A stretch of 64,000 bases of DNA from Streptomyces sp. S.PNR 29 (GTDB taxonomy: Bacteria; Actinomycetota; Actinomycetes; Streptomycetales; Streptomycetaceae): the NCBI RefSeq assembly GCF_030386795.1, contig NZ_JANUQM010000012.1:248001-312000 (forward strand), given 5' to 3'. The position numbers were made by a program, and so were the translations under genes. Positions 46,510 through 55,386 of this stretch are shown piece after piece. The notes beneath the pieces are model-generated. The model did no database searches, was not told the DNA's origin, and was given only the letters and a program-made list of their open reading frames with translations. Positions within the stretch are counted from its first letter, which is position 1, and every line of letters starts with the position of its first letter.

Positions 46510-47634
46510 CTAGGACTCCTGGGACAAGGTCTGCCGGCAGCGTACGGCGAGGGCCGCGATGTCGTCGTCGAGTCTTCCACCGCCGTAGCGGAGCAGATCT
46601 CCGTGCAGCCGGTCCAGCAGCTCACGGGGCGACGCCGGGCCCTGGCGCCGCATCCAGTCCGGCAGCGGGAAGAACTCGCCGGCGCGGTCCCGGGTCTCCG
46701 TCACGCCGTCGGTGTAGAGCAGCATCTGATCGCCCTGGACGAAGGCGACGGTGTCCACGTGGTAGTGGTCGCCGAGCAGTGCCGCGAGATTGAGCGGGGT
46801 CGAGGGCAGGGTGGGTTCAAGAACGTGGATCTCCCCGCTCCGTACGAACACCGGTGGCGGGTGTCCGCAGTTGAGGATTCTGATCTGCCCGCTGCCGTAC
46901 GGGATCTCGGCGAGCAGAGCGGTGGCGAAGTGCTCCGACTGATCATCGGCCGGGACCGCCTCGCTGTAGCGGGCGAGGGTGACCTGCAGGCGCTGGATGA
47001 GGCCTCTCAGGTCGGGTTGGTCGTACGCGTTCTCCCTGAAGCAGTTGATCACCGCCGAGGCCGCCCCCACCGCCGACAGGCCCTTGCCGCGCACGTCGCC
47101 GATGAGCAGCCGGACTCCGTAGGGTGTGTCGGCCACCTCGTAGAAGTCGCCTCCGATCCGGGCCTGCTCCTGAGCCGCCAGATACAGGGACTCGATGTCG
47201 ACGTCCTGGATACGGTGCGGCAGCGGACGCAGCAGCACCTTCTGGGCCGCGTCGGCGACGAGCCGGACCTGGAAGAGCGTCTCCTCTCTCTGGAGCCGTA
47301 GATGGCTCGCGTATGCGGCCGCCAGGGTGACCGCAATGATCGCGGCGGCCGTGTACGGCGTCCCCAGATCCGAGTAGACGAAGCTCAGGCCGATCATGAT
47401 CAGCAGGCAGAAGGCGCCCAGCAGGACCGTCGGGAGCACCGGCCACAAGGCGGCGGCCAGGGCCGGTGCCGCGGGCAGGAGGCGGCTGAAGGCGATCTCT
47501 CTCGGAGTCGAGAACGCCAGCCCGCCGATGAGGAGAGTGACAATCACCGGCGACAGCTGTACGGCTTCCCTCTGGCCACCGTACGGACGGTGGCGGCGCC
47601 GGAGCCGTCGTGACCTGAACACAAAATGGATCAT
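46510..47634 (-). CDS. SpoIIE/RsbU-type membrane protein serine phosphatase
   Basis: A 374-residue PP2C-like phosphatase. Three hydrophobic segments near the N-terminus (about 25-115) anchor it. The phosphatase domain follows: YLAAQEQARIGGDFYEV, IGDVRGKGLSAVGAAS, LNCGHPPPVFV and LLYTDGVTETRDRAGEFF with the metal-binding Asp and Gly residues. It probably dephosphorylates an anti-sigma antagonist. The start is uncertain: ATG 47634 (MIHFVFRSRRLRRR) fits the usual basic-then-membrane opening, but has no strong ribosome site, and the frame is open to 48000. Confidence 0.86.
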   Translation of the reverse strand: MIHFVFRSRRLRRRHRPYGGQREAVQLSPVIVTLLIGGLAFSTPREIAFSRLLPAAPALAAALWPVLPTVLLGAFCLLIMIGLSFVYSDLGTPYTAAAIIAVTLAAAYASHLRLQREETLFQVRLVADAAQKVLLRPLPHRIQDVDIESLYLAAQEQARIGGDFYEVADTPYGVRLLIGDVRGKGLSAVGAASAVINCFRENAYDQPDLRGLIQRLQVTLARYSEAVPADDQSEHFATALLAEIPYGSGQIRILNCGHPPPVFVRSGEIHVLEPTLPSTPLNLAALLGDHYHVDTVAFVQGDQMLLYTDGVTETRDRAGEFFPLPDWMRRQGPASPRELLDRLHGDLLRYGGGRLDDDIAALAVRCRQTLSQES

Positions 47635-48169
47635 ACCGGCGCGAAGTGGACATGAGCCCGCGACGGCGCGGCGAACATGACGTCCGGCCGCAGTGGCGCT
47701 GTCACCCATCACGAAGGCGCCCGCCGACGCGTCCGCGAAATACATCCGCACCCCCGCAGACGACACCCCCGTGACATCCGTCACAGCGATTGCCATAACT
47801 AAGCACGCCGCATAGTAGATGCCACTCTTGCGACATATGGGACTTGTCCGGCTTGGTAGAGCGAAATAGCGACCCAGGACGGGCGGCATTCCACCAGCAC
47901 GGCAATTTCGCGCGCATCCGGGAAAAGAAAAGGCTTCTGACAAGTCGACAGGTTCCGCGAAAGGCGTCAGACGCCGGACCAGCACCGCACCCATACCCAT
48001 GGCAAGGGCTGCCGTGACCTACGAAGCGGGGTAGTACGAACGTACATTGCGTTCCCCTGTGAAGCCGTCCTAAGAATGACCACCCGCAGGGCGTCTTTGC
48101 AGTTCATGACCGGAGTCTGCGCAGAGCCACAACACAGGGGCGCTCGGCGATCACCGAGTGAGGTCACGC
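47635..48169. other. 535-base divergent intergenic region
   Basis: This gap between the phosphatase and CAP-protein genes is less GC-rich than its surroundings. It contains a Crp-like palindrome (47771-47784) and a short palindrome GTACGAACGTAC near 48036-48047. I looked for the c-di-AMP riboswitch known upstream of some Streptomyces cell-wall hydrolase genes and did not see its conserved blocks. Short frames here have no family signals. Confidence 0.5.
47771..47784. promoter_or_regulatory. Crp-like palindrome
   Basis: GTGACATCCGTCAC has perfect 5-base arms around 4 bases; with its flanks it reads CGTGA-N6-TCACA, one mismatch from the E. coli-type Crp site. The Streptomyces Crp consensus has a different inner spacing, so the assignment is tentative. 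It lies about 140 bases before the phosphatase start. Confidence 0.3.
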
Positions 48170-48961
48170 ATGGGGAAGCACCGTAAAAACAGACATTACC
48201 GCCGAATAGTCGTCGCTGTTACCGCCATAGCGGCCGTGGGCGTACCGTCCGCCGCCATGGCCTGCGGCGACTGGCAGGAGAGCGGAGGAGATCGGTTCCA
48301 CAGCGCCGCAAGGCACTCGGACAAGGATTGGGGGAAGGACGCCGAGTGGCGTCACCACTGGAAGAAAAAGAACTGGGATCGCGACAGGAAGGGCGGCAAG
48401 GACAGCAAGCCCACTCCGACGGCATCGAAGACTCCCACCGCTTCCGCGAAGACTCCGAAGGCTGCGCCGAAGGCCACTGCGCCGAAGCCCAAGAGCACCG
48501 CGTCCCGTAGCACGTCGAAGCCATCCCCCTCGGCTTCCGCGACGCCCAGGCCGACGAGCACCCCGAAAGCCACCGCCCCTGCGACCGGGGCCACCGCCCG
48601 CGTCGTGGAACTCGTCAACGCCGAGCGCAAAAAGGTCGGTTGCTCGCCCGTAACGGTGAACGCGACGCTGACCAAGGTCGCGCAGGCACACAGTGAGGAC
48701 ATGGCGGCACACCAGAACATGTCGCACACCGGGTCCGACGGGTCCTCCCCGAGCGACCGGATCACACGTGCCGGCTACAACTGGAGCACCGTCGGCGAGA
48801 ACGTCGCCTACGGTTACGCCACGCCCGAGCAGGTCATGGCGGGCTGGATGTCCAGCCCCGGCCACAAGGCCAACATCCTCAACTGCGCGTTCAAGGAGAT
48901 CGGCGTCGGTCACGCTCAGCCCGATGACTACTGGACCCAGGACTTCGGGACCGCCCGGTAG
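48170..48961 (+). CDS. Secreted CAP (SCP/PR1) domain protein
   Basis: A 263-residue exported protein. It has a basic start and signal peptide (MGKHRKNRHYRRIVVAVTAIAA, cut near AMA-CG), a charged stretch with Trp/His/Lys, a Pro/Thr/Ser/Lys-rich low-complexity linker (about 80-145), and a C-terminal CAP domain (about 150-263) with VVELVNAERKKVGC, AQAHSEDMAAHQNMSHTGSDG, GENVAYGY and SPGHKANILN. The CAP-site His and Glu residues are present. Function of bacterial CAP proteins is mostly unknown. ATG 48170 (GAGG upstream) is preferred over GTG 48158. Confidence 0.9.
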   Translation: MGKHRKNRHYRRIVVAVTAIAAVGVPSAAMACGDWQESGGDRFHSAARHSDKDWGKDAEWRHHWKKKNWDRDRKGGKDSKPTPTASKTPTASAKTPKAAPKATAPKPKSTASRSTSKPSPSASATPRPTSTPKATAPATGATARVVELVNAERKKVGCSPVTVNATLTKVAQAHSEDMAAHQNMSHTGSDGSSPSDRITRAGYNWSTVGENVAYGYATPEQVMAGWMSSPGHKANILNCAFKEIGVGHAQPDDYWTQDFGTAR

Positions 48962-48977
48962 GAGGCAGCAGGGTAGC

Positions 48978-49031
48978 GGGCCCTCGGCGTACGCCCGAAA
49001 TGCGGTGGCGTACGGCTGTCGCCGAGGGCCC
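48978..49031. terminator. Long hairpin terminator
   Basis: A perfect 12-base outer stem (GGGCCCTCGGCG at 48978-48989 with its complement at 49020-49031) encloses a second stem (GTACGCC with GGCGTAC). It sits 17 bases after the CAP gene and before a convergent dehydrogenase gene. Confidence 0.85.
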
Positions 49032-49094
49032 GGCGCCGCGCACAGGCGGTGTGCGGGAAGCGTGCCGGGAGTCGCACCGTTGTGGCAGCCCCGC

Positions 49095-50060
49095 TCAGCC
49101 GCCCGTCAGCAGTCGCACCGGGGAACCGGCGAGGTAGGCGGTGATGTCCTCCACCGCTTCCGTATAGAAAGTGCGGTAGTTCTGCTCGGTGACGTAGCCG
49201 AGGTGCGGGGTGGCCAGCACGTTCGGCAGGGAGCGCAGGGGGTCGTCGGCGGGGAGCGGCTCGGTTTCGAACACGTCGAGCCCCGCCCCGGCGATCCAGC
49301 CCTCCCGCAGGGCGCGCAGAAGTGCGCCCTGGTCGACGATGGCGGCGCGGGAGGTGTTGACCAGGTAGGCGTGCGGGCGCATGGCGCGCAGTTCCGGCTC
49401 GCCCAGCAGGCCGCGGGTGCGGTCGGACAGAACGAGGTGGATGGACACGAAGTCGCTGCTCCGCAGCAAGTCCTCCTTGCTGCGGGCCAGTCGGGCTCCG
49501 GCTTCGGCGGCTCGCTCGGCGGTGAGGTTCTCGCTCCAGGCCTGGACGTCCATGCCGAAGGCGGTGGCGACGCGGGCGACCCGGGAGCCGATCTTGCCGA
49601 GCCCGAGCAGGCCCAGGGTCCGGCCGTGCAGATCCTGGCCGACGGTGGACTGCCAGGGGCCGCCGTCGCGCAGGGCCCGGTTCTCGGCGGTGACGTGCCG
49701 GGCGAGGCCGAGAAGGAGCGCCCAGGTCAGTTCGACGGGCGGAGTGGAACTGCTCGCCGTACCACAGACGGTCACGCCCTGGGCCGACGCCGCGGCGAGG
49801 TCGATGGAGGCGTTGCGCATGCCGGTGGTCACCAGCAGGCGCAGCCGGGGCAGGCGGCGCAGGAGATCGGCGTCGAAGGGGGTGCGCTCCCGCATGGCCA
49901 CGATGATCTCGCACTGGGCGAGTTCGGCCACGAGCTTGTCGCGGTCGGTGATGTTGTGGCGGAGCGTGCGTATCTCGACCTTGCCGGCGAGGGGGCTCCA
50001 GTCCGCCAGGGTCGGCGCGACGCCCTGGTAGTCGTCCAGCACAGCGCAGTGGAGGGTCAT
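49095..50060 (-). CDS. D-2-hydroxyacid dehydrogenase family protein
   Basis: A 321-residue NAD(P)-dependent dehydrogenase of the D-isomer family. The nucleotide loop is GLLGLGKIGSRVARVA (about residues 146-161). Catalytic Arg and Glu are expected in VNTSRAAIVDQGAL and GLDVFETEPLP, and the catalytic His in TPHLGYVTEQNY; all are present. Many enzymes of this type are annotated as phosphoglycerate dehydrogenase-like; the substrate cannot be told here. ATG 50060 (GGTCAT on the plus strand) is chosen because the longer reading from 50363 has no family sequence. Confidence 0.9.
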   Translation of the reverse strand: MTLHCAVLDDYQGVAPTLADWSPLAGKVEIRTLRHNITDRDKLVAELAQCEIIVAMRERTPFDADLLRRLPRLRLLVTTGMRNASIDLAAASAQGVTVCGTASSSTPPVELTWALLLGLARHVTAENRALRDGGPWQSTVGQDLHGRTLGLLGLGKIGSRVARVATAFGMDVQAWSENLTAERAAEAGARLARSKEDLLRSSDFVSIHLVLSDRTRGLLGEPELRAMRPHAYLVNTSRAAIVDQGALLRALREGWIAGAGLDVFETEPLPADDPLRSLPNVLATPHLGYVTEQNYRTFYTEAVEDITAYLAGSPVRLLTGG

Positions 50061-50190
50061 GCGGACATTCTGCCGCGAACGCGGGGACGCACCGGCCGCC
50101 GGCAGCACGGTGCGAGCCGTGCTGCCCGACCCGCAGTCCCCGGCCGCACGCAGCGGCGAGTCCTGGCCGAACGGGAGGGGGCACGTCTCC

Positions 50191-50937
50191 TCAGCCGGTG
50201 CCCAGAGCGCGGTCGAGGAGGGGAAGCAGGCGGTCCCAGTGGCGTTGCAGTGCGGCGGGATTGAAGGCGTCGGTGTCGGACATGGTGAAGCCGTGGACGG
50301 TGCCGGGGTAGATCTCGGAGGTGTGGTCGACGCCCGCTGCGTCCAGAGCCCGGTTGAGTTCACCGAGGGCCTCGGGCGTCATGTCGGTTTCGGCGTGGCC
50401 GAGGTGGACCTGGGCGGTGAGCTCGGAGAGAAGGCGGTGCAGGCTGTCGGGCCCGTCGGCGGCCACGGGGCCGTGGAATCCGGCGACGGCGGCCACCTGG
50501 CCGGGGTGGGCCGCGGCGGTGTGCATCGCCAGGAGACCGCCTATGCAGTAGCCGGTCACCGCGACCGGTCCGGCACTGACCTCGGGCTGGGTGGTGAGGA
50601 ACCTGAGGTAGGCGTCGGCGTCACGCAGGACACGTTCGGTGGTGTGCGCCTCGATCAAGGGCATCAGCTGGGCGAAGACCGCGGGCCGGACCTCTTCTCC
50701 GATGTGCTCGGGAAGTTCGATCACCGGTGCCGGGCCGTGCCGGTAGAAGAAGTTGGGGACGAGCACGTAGTACCCGTGCCCGGCCAGTTCGCGGGCCATC
50801 TCCCGCAGCACGGGCCGGATGCCGAAGCCGTCCGCGTACATCAGCACCCCCGGGTGCCGCTCGCCGCGGTCGGGGAGGGCGGCGAAGGCGTCGGCCTGGC
50901 CGTCCGGGGTGGGAATCTGCAGCGTCTTGATGGGCAT
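50191..50937 (-). CDS. Dienelactone hydrolase family protein
   Basis: A 248-residue alpha/beta hydrolase. The nucleophile elbow is GYCIGG (Cys nucleophile, as in dienelactone hydrolase), with Asp and His later in the sequence (ETDMTPEA, TVHGFTM). PGVLMYADGFGIRP near residue 30 supplies the oxyanion region. ATG 50937 has an excellent AGGAGG 5-6 bases upstream. It lies 130 bases before the dehydrogenase gene on the same strand. Confidence 0.9.
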   Translation of the reverse strand: MPIKTLQIPTPDGQADAFAALPDRGERHPGVLMYADGFGIRPVLREMARELAGHGYYVLVPNFFYRHGPAPVIELPEHIGEEVRPAVFAQLMPLIEAHTTERVLRDADAYLRFLTTQPEVSAGPVAVTGYCIGGLLAMHTAAAHPGQVAAVAGFHGPVAADGPDSLHRLLSELTAQVHLGHAETDMTPEALGELNRALDAAGVDHTSEIYPGTVHGFTMSDTDAFNPAALQRHWDRLLPLLDRALGTG

Positions 50938-51199
50938 GAGTCCTCCTGTCGTGGTTGATGTGCCGAGCCTGTGATCAACACGACGGAGGCGGAGCCCGCG
51001 CGGCAGCGCGAGGGCCTCGATGGAACAGCGGGCCCGCACCGGCCCGTACGGCGCTCAGGAGAGCACCGGGTCACCAATCCGTGCGTGGCGCGACGCCGTC
51101 CCGGTAGTCATGGCCGTTCAGCCTAGCCCACACGGCAGAAGACGATCACTGCGCACGTGTCTGTCAGCCGAGAGCGCGGCTGCTGGGCCGGAGAGTTTG

Positions 51200-51308
51200 T
51201 CTGGCCGTCACCGTCGGCATGCACCTGTGGCGCCGCAACGCCCTGTTGAGCATCCTCACCGGAACCGCCGTCCATGTGGTGCTGGCCGGCACCGTCTTCG
51301 CGCACTGA
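51200..51308 (+). pseudogene. Remnant of an AzlD-like transporter subunit
   Basis: The last 36 or so codons of a small membrane protein survive: LAVTVGMHLWRRNALLSILTGT, then AVHVVLAGTVFAH and a stop at 51306-51308. This resembles the C-terminus of AzlD, the small partner in branched-chain amino acid export. No start, first helices or azlC gene is present; the 260 bases upstream, back to the hydrolase gene, show nothing else. Start is approximate. Confidence 0.5.
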
Positions 51309-51336
51309 CGAGACTCTCCTGGGCGGCAGGACGGTC

Positions 51337-51645
51337 TCAACCGGTGCGTGCGATCTCATCGAGCCGCGCGTCCGCCTCGGCCAGGTCGGGGTGGTCCAGG
51401 AGTGCGGCCAGGACGGTCTGCCGCATCTCGCAGACGTACGCGGCGGTGACTTCCGCCCGCGTCACGCCCAGCATCTCGGCAACGCTTGCCGTCGCCTTCG
51501 TGTCGAGACCGTTGGACAAGGCCACGGCGGCGATCACCAGGATCGACGCGCGGGTCTCGTCATGGTCGGTGTCGTAGCCCGCCACACGGGCCTCGTTCAG
51601 CAGCCAGCAGGCGAATGTGGTCTTCGCGATCTCGTCCGGGGCCAT
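51337..51645 (-). CDS. Small hypothetical protein
   Basis: A 102-residue, mostly helical, acidic protein of unknown function. ATG 51645 has AGGGAG about 7 bases upstream; the codon bias is normal for coding sequence. Sequence features include MAPDEIAKTTFACWLLNEARVAG, a central Ala/Val helix (ASILVIAAVALSNGLDTKAT) and RAEVTAAYVCEMRQTVLAALL. No signal peptide or membrane segment. I recognise no family. Confidence 0.65.
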   Translation of the reverse strand: MAPDEIAKTTFACWLLNEARVAGYDTDHDETRASILVIAAVALSNGLDTKATASVAEMLGVTRAEVTAAYVCEMRQTVLAALLDHPDLAEADARLDEIARTG

Positions 51646-51799
51646 GGGCGTCTCCCTCTCTCTGGCCGGGCCACAGCCCGGCACGGACGTCGTCGGCAGG
51701 CACGCGATCCCCGCGTGCCCGATTGCCGGCGGTCTCGCCGTGCGCCGGCGGTCCGGCACGTCGGGGCCCCGGCGGCGGGAGTCGTACCAATACCCCGTC

Positions 51800-51905
51800 G
51801 TGACGTACGACTTTCCCGGCGCTCTCCTCAACGCACAGCGCGACCTCACACAGATACGCGCCGACCTCACCACCCTGCTCAAGCGGCTGCCGTACTCGTG
51901 GAGAC
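51800..51905 (+). pseudogene. Remnant of a small conserved actinomycete protein
   Basis: From GTG 51800 the frame reads MTYDFPGALLNAQRDLTQIRADLTTLLKRLPYS and then loses sense; a one-base shift after it gives VETI. This resembles the start of a family of roughly 90-residue Streptomyces hypotheticals that begin with a similar helix and a LPxSVEP motif. The rest of the gene is missing. Apart from this, the 316-base gap 51646-51961 holds nothing I can recognise. Confidence 0.45.
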
Positions 51906-51961
51906 GATCGACACCAAGGCGAGCGTGAAGAGGGGAGGAGCCGGCTTCACCGGAGCCACAG

Positions 51962-52483
51962 CTACTCGGCGTGATGGATGACGAGTTTGAACTCGGCGAG
52001 CGTCAAGAGTTTCGCGTTGGCGTCGTTGTGCGTGACGCGCAGCGCGACGGGGGTGTCCGGGGCGACGAAAATGCCGTGGCTCTTGGCGTAGAACTGGGCA
52101 CCCGGGGTCGGGGCGCGGTGCTCGGTCGCGGTCGTGTCGTTGGGGTTCGAGGTGAGGCCGAGGGGGTCACGCACGTACTGGTCGCGCAGCTCGGTATATC
52201 CGCCGGTGGCGCCGGCCGCCTCCCACTGGATCATGGCGTACAGGTGCCCCCAGCCGGCTCTGGAGGGCCAGATCAGCCCGCTGCGGTCATCCGTCGCCCA
52301 GTCGTTCACCACGTATCCGTCGGGCTGCACGGACTGGTGCATCCCAAACCGGTCGGTCGGCTCCTCCGCCCCGAACGGAAACCTGACGATCTTGTAGGTG
52401 GTGCCGGGCTGGATCAGCTGTGGGGTGTCGACCTTGAGGGAACACACCTGCACACCGGGGGTCGTTGTCTCATTCGTAGGCAT
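51962..52483 (-). CDS. Hypothetical protein of unknown family
   Basis: A 173-residue protein without signal peptide or membrane helices. It begins MPTNETTTPGVQVCSLKVD and is rich in Trp, Tyr, Asp and Gly (VVNDWATDDRSGLIWPSRAGW, LYAMIQWEAAGATGGYTELRD), suggesting a beta-rich fold; the ending (KLLTLAEFKLVIHHAE) would form a final strand. ATG 52483 has AAGGG about 11 bases upstream. I recognise no function. It stands alone beside gene remnants. Confidence 0.65.
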   Translation of the reverse strand: MPTNETTTPGVQVCSLKVDTPQLIQPGTTYKIVRFPFGAEEPTDRFGMHQSVQPDGYVVNDWATDDRSGLIWPSRAGWGHLYAMIQWEAAGATGGYTELRDQYVRDPLGLTSNPNDTTATEHRAPTPGAQFYAKSHGIFVAPDTPVALRVTHNDANAKLLTLAEFKLVIHHAE

Positions 52484-52599
52484 CTCGGTACTGCCCTTCC
52501 TCGGCCGAGTCGATGGCGAGACCGCTGTAGCCCCGACCTCCGGCACGCGCTCTCGTCGCGCATCCCTGCCCGGGACCAGCCCCGGGTAGTCGTTCCGGG

Positions 52600-52860
52600 T
52601 GCCCTGTGCGTCCGCCGGGCGCTGCTCGACGTCCTGGAGCTGTCGGCCTCGAACCTGGCAGTTCCTTGTGCCTGCCCGCGTCGGCGTGCAGGGTCTTCTC
52701 CTTCGAACCGAAGGCGTCGAGCAGCGCCGGACCGGACTCGCGCGGGATGTGCTCGTCGTCCCACTGGAGCATGAACTCGATCGGGATGGTGATCTGCTTC
52801 GCCGTCCCGGCCAGGGCATGTCGCGGTGCCCATGTTCAGACCGAAGTAGCTTCCTGGTCG
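52600..52860 (-). pseudogene. Remnant of an alpha/beta hydrolase
   Basis: Pieces of the C-terminal part of an alpha/beta hydrolase appear in three frames: YFGLNMGT, then (shifted) TAKQITIPIEFMLQWDDEHIP followed by RESGPALLDAFGSKEKTLHADAGRHKELPG, then (shifted) FEADSS. The QWDDE and GRHKE segments correspond to the usual catalytic Asp and His regions. No nucleophile part or start codon is present. Frameshifts and truncation mark it as dead. Ends are approximate. Confidence 0.65.
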
Positions 52861-52888
52861 AGCCCCGGCCGCCCGCAGGCCGTTGCCG

Positions 52889-53311
52889 TCAACCGGTGCG
52901 GCGGGAACGAGCCAGCGCCAGCCCGCCCAGGGCCGTGCCGATCAGCCCCACCAGCATGGCCACGTAGGCCCCGCCCAGCCCGTTCCCGGTGCCGAGACCA
53001 CCATCGGCGGTGGCCGCGACCAGCCCGCCGAGGGCGATGCTGATCAGCCCCGCCACCATGGCCGTCCTGGCCCCGAGTGGTCCGTGGGCGACGCCGAGAC
53101 GACCGGAGGGGCGCGCCAGCGCCAGCCAGGCGATGACCACGCCGGCCAGCCCCAGCAGCGCGCCCGTGGTGGCGCCCAGCCGCCCGAGGCTGAAGTCGTA
53201 GACACTGGCGGCGACCGGCTGGGCGGAGGCGTGCGCGGCCGCCGGTGCGGCAAGGCCGATACCTCCGAGCAGGGCGGCCACGGCGGCGGCGAACAGGCGA
53301 CGAACAGACAT
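52889..53311 (-). CDS. Small membrane protein, DUF6223-like
   Basis: A 140-residue protein with a signal peptide or first helix (MSVRRLFAAAVAALLGGIGLAAPAAAHA in two parts) followed by three hydrophobic segments separated by short Gly/Ala loops. It resembles a Streptomyces membrane family (DUF6223, from memory) without known function. ATG 53311 has AGGGAA about 10 bases upstream. It is divergent from the histidine kinase gene. Confidence 0.68.
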   Translation of the reverse strand: MSVRRLFAAAVAALLGGIGLAAPAAAHASAQPVAASVYDFSLGRLGATTGALLGLAGVVIAWLALARPSGRLGVAHGPLGARTAMVAGLISIALGGLVAATADGGLGTGNGLGGAYVAMLVGLIGTALGGLALARSRRTG

Positions 53312-53552
53312 CGAGGTGTTCCCTCTCTTCCAGCGACTGGGGGTCGCTCTTCCTGCGACCGGGTGTCGCCCGAGCATGTCCGCAGGCCCCGCCCCCGGTC
53401 GTCCGGCGGGCGCAGACACTTCGCGCTGCCGCCGCTGCCGCATCCGGCTACCACGAGCGTCGCAGGAGGCGCCGAGGTACTGCGGGTGCGGCAGTCGGCC
53501 GCTCATCCACAAGAGCGACTCGCCCGTGGCGGCGACCGGTTAGGGTGCGCGC

Positions 53553-54680
53553 ATGAGTGCAGGTGAGCCCGGTGTCCGGGCCCGTGTCGGAGACTGGGTC
53601 ATCGCTGCCGGCGTGGCGGGGGTGTTGCTGGTCACGGGGCTGCCCGGGCAGCCCTCCGCCACGAGCCAGGACCTTCTCGGGTACGCGCTGCTGACGACCG
53701 GCGGGCTGGCGCTGGCCGCGCGCCGCCGGGCGCCGGTCGCCGTCCTGGCCGTCACCGGACTGTGCGCGGTGGGGTACCAGGCAGTCGGATTCGACGTGCC
53801 TGCCGTCGCGTATTTGTTCGCCGTGTACGCGGCCGTGCGGGCGGGACACCGCGTCGCCGCGGTGGCGGCGAGCTTGACCGTGCTGGCCGTCCTCCCCCTC
53901 GCGGCTCTCGCCTCTGGCCTCCACGACACGGGCGAGGCGTTCGCGCGGGCCCGAGGCGCCCTCGAAATCGCCTGGCTGATCGCGGCCGGGGCCGCAGGAG
54001 AGGCGCTGCGGCAGGCCGAGCGGAGGGCGGACGAGGCCGAGCGCACCCGGGAGGAGACCGCGCGGCGCCGGGCCGACGACGAGCGGCTACGCATCGCACG
54101 GGAGCTGCACGATTCGCTGACCCACCAGATCTCGGTCATCAAGGTGCAGGCCGAAGTCGCCGTCCATATCGCCCGCAGGCGAGGCGAAGAGGTGCCGGAG
54201 GCCCTGCTCGCGATCCAGGAGGCCGGTCGTGAGGCGGCCCGGGAGCTGCGCGTGACGCTGGAGGCGCTGCGCGACGACGACCCGACCCCGCCGCGTGGGC
54301 TGGACGACGTCCCCGAGCTGGTGGAACGAGCGAGCAGGACCGGCCTGGAGGCGACACTGACGATAGAGGGGCAGCGGCACGGCGTACCGGCCGCGGTGGG
54401 CAGGACCGTCTACCGGATCGTTCAGGAGTCGCTGACCAACATCGCCCGTCACGCGGACGCCGGCACCGCCTCGGTCTGGATCGACTGCCGCCCGGACGCC
54501 CTCGCGATACGCGTCGACGACGACGGCAAGGCCACGCCGGTCAGCGCGCCGACGCCCGGCGTCGGGCTGCAGGGCATGCGCGAGCGTGTCACGGCCCTCG
54601 GTGGCCGTCTGCGGGCGGAGCCACGCGGCGAGGGCGGCTTCACCGTGCAGGCCGAACTGCCTCTGGACCGCACGTCATGA
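53553..54680 (+). CDS. Two-component sensor histidine kinase (NarL/DesK type)
   Basis: A 375-residue membrane kinase with about four to five N-terminal helices (18-150), a dimerisation/phosphoacceptor domain with RIARELHDSLTHQIS (His about 186), and a C-terminal ATPase domain (VGRTVYRIVQESLTNIARHA, then GVGLQGMRERVTALGG). A TAGGGT box ends 6 bases before ATG 53553 and there is no ribosome site, so the transcript is probably leaderless. The stop overlaps the response regulator start. Confidence 0.94.
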   Translation: MSAGEPGVRARVGDWVIAAGVAGVLLVTGLPGQPSATSQDLLGYALLTTGGLALAARRRAPVAVLAVTGLCAVGYQAVGFDVPAVAYLFAVYAAVRAGHRVAAVAASLTVLAVLPLAALASGLHDTGEAFARARGALEIAWLIAAGAAGEALRQAERRADEAERTREETARRRADDERLRIARELHDSLTHQISVIKVQAEVAVHIARRRGEEVPEALLAIQEAGREAARELRVTLEALRDDDPTPPRGLDDVPELVERASRTGLEATLTIEGQRHGVPAAVGRTVYRIVQESLTNIARHADAGTASVWIDCRPDALAIRVDDDGKATPVSAPTPGVGLQGMRERVTALGGRLRAEPRGEGGFTVQAELPLDRTS

Positions 54681-55339
54681 TCCGTGTCCTGCTGGTCGAC
54701 GACCAGCCGCTCATCCGCAGCGGGTTCCGTGCCCTTCTCGATCTTGAGGACGACATCGAGGTGGTGGCGGAGGCCGCCGACGGCGAGGCGGGCCTGGAGC
54801 TCGCCAGGGAGCACCTGCCCGACGTCGCGCTCATCGACGTCCAGATGCCGGTCGTCGACGGCATCGAGACGACCCGGCGCATCGCCGCCGACCCGGCTCT
54901 GGCCGGGGTGCACGTCGTCATCCTGACCAACTACGGCCTCGACGAATACGTGTTCAACGCGCTGCGCGCCGGCGCTGCCGGATTCCTGGTCAAGGACATC
55001 CTCCCGGAAGACTTCCTGCACGCCGTACGCGTCGCGGCGCGCGGCGACGCCCTGCTCGCCCCCTCGATCACCCGCAAGCTGATCAACCGGTACATCACCC
55101 AGCCGCTCCCCGCCCACACCGGTACGGGGCTGGAGGAGCTGACCAGCCGCGAACGTGAGTCCGTCGTGCTGGCCGCGCAGGGCCTGTCCAACGACGAGAT
55201 CGCGGACCGTCTGGTGATCAGCCCTCTCACCGCGAAAACCCACATCAACCGGGCCATGGCCAAGCTCCATGCCCGTGACCGGGCCCAACTCGTGGTCCTC
55301 GCCTACGAGTCCGGCCTGGTGGCCCCGCGCAACTCCTGA
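54677..55339 (+). CDS. NarL-family response regulator
   Basis: A 220-residue regulator. The receiver domain has the acidic pocket VDDQ (D8/D9), phosphoacceptor D54 (VALIDVQMP), Thr in VVILTNYG and Lys in FLVKDILPED. The C-terminal LuxR-type helix-turn-helix is seen as LTSRERESVVLAAQGLSNDEIAD and LVISPLTAKTHINRAMAKL. The start overlaps the kinase gene (ATGA), and the pair is complete. The target genes are unknown. Confidence 0.95.
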   Translation: MIRVLLVDDQPLIRSGFRALLDLEDDIEVVAEAADGEAGLELAREHLPDVALIDVQMPVVDGIETTRRIAADPALAGVHVVILTNYGLDEYVFNALRAGAAGFLVKDILPEDFLHAVRVAARGDALLAPSITRKLINRYITQPLPAHTGTGLEELTSRERESVVLAAQGLSNDEIADRLVISPLTAKTHINRAMAKLHARDRAQLVVLAYESGLVAPRNS

Positions 55340-55386
55340 CATGGGCGGACCGAGCAGGGCCGTTCCGCGGGGCGGCGGGCGTCGCA

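Noticed and set aside
48000..48169. A c-di-AMP riboswitch upstream of the CAP-domain gene
   Set aside because: Such riboswitches precede some Streptomyces cell-wall genes, but the conserved blocks I would expect are not present here.
51020..51577. A plus-strand open frame of 185 codons
   Set aside because: It covers the antisense of a better-supported small gene and reads as Arg/Ser-rich sequence; the AzlD-like remnant lies in a different frame.
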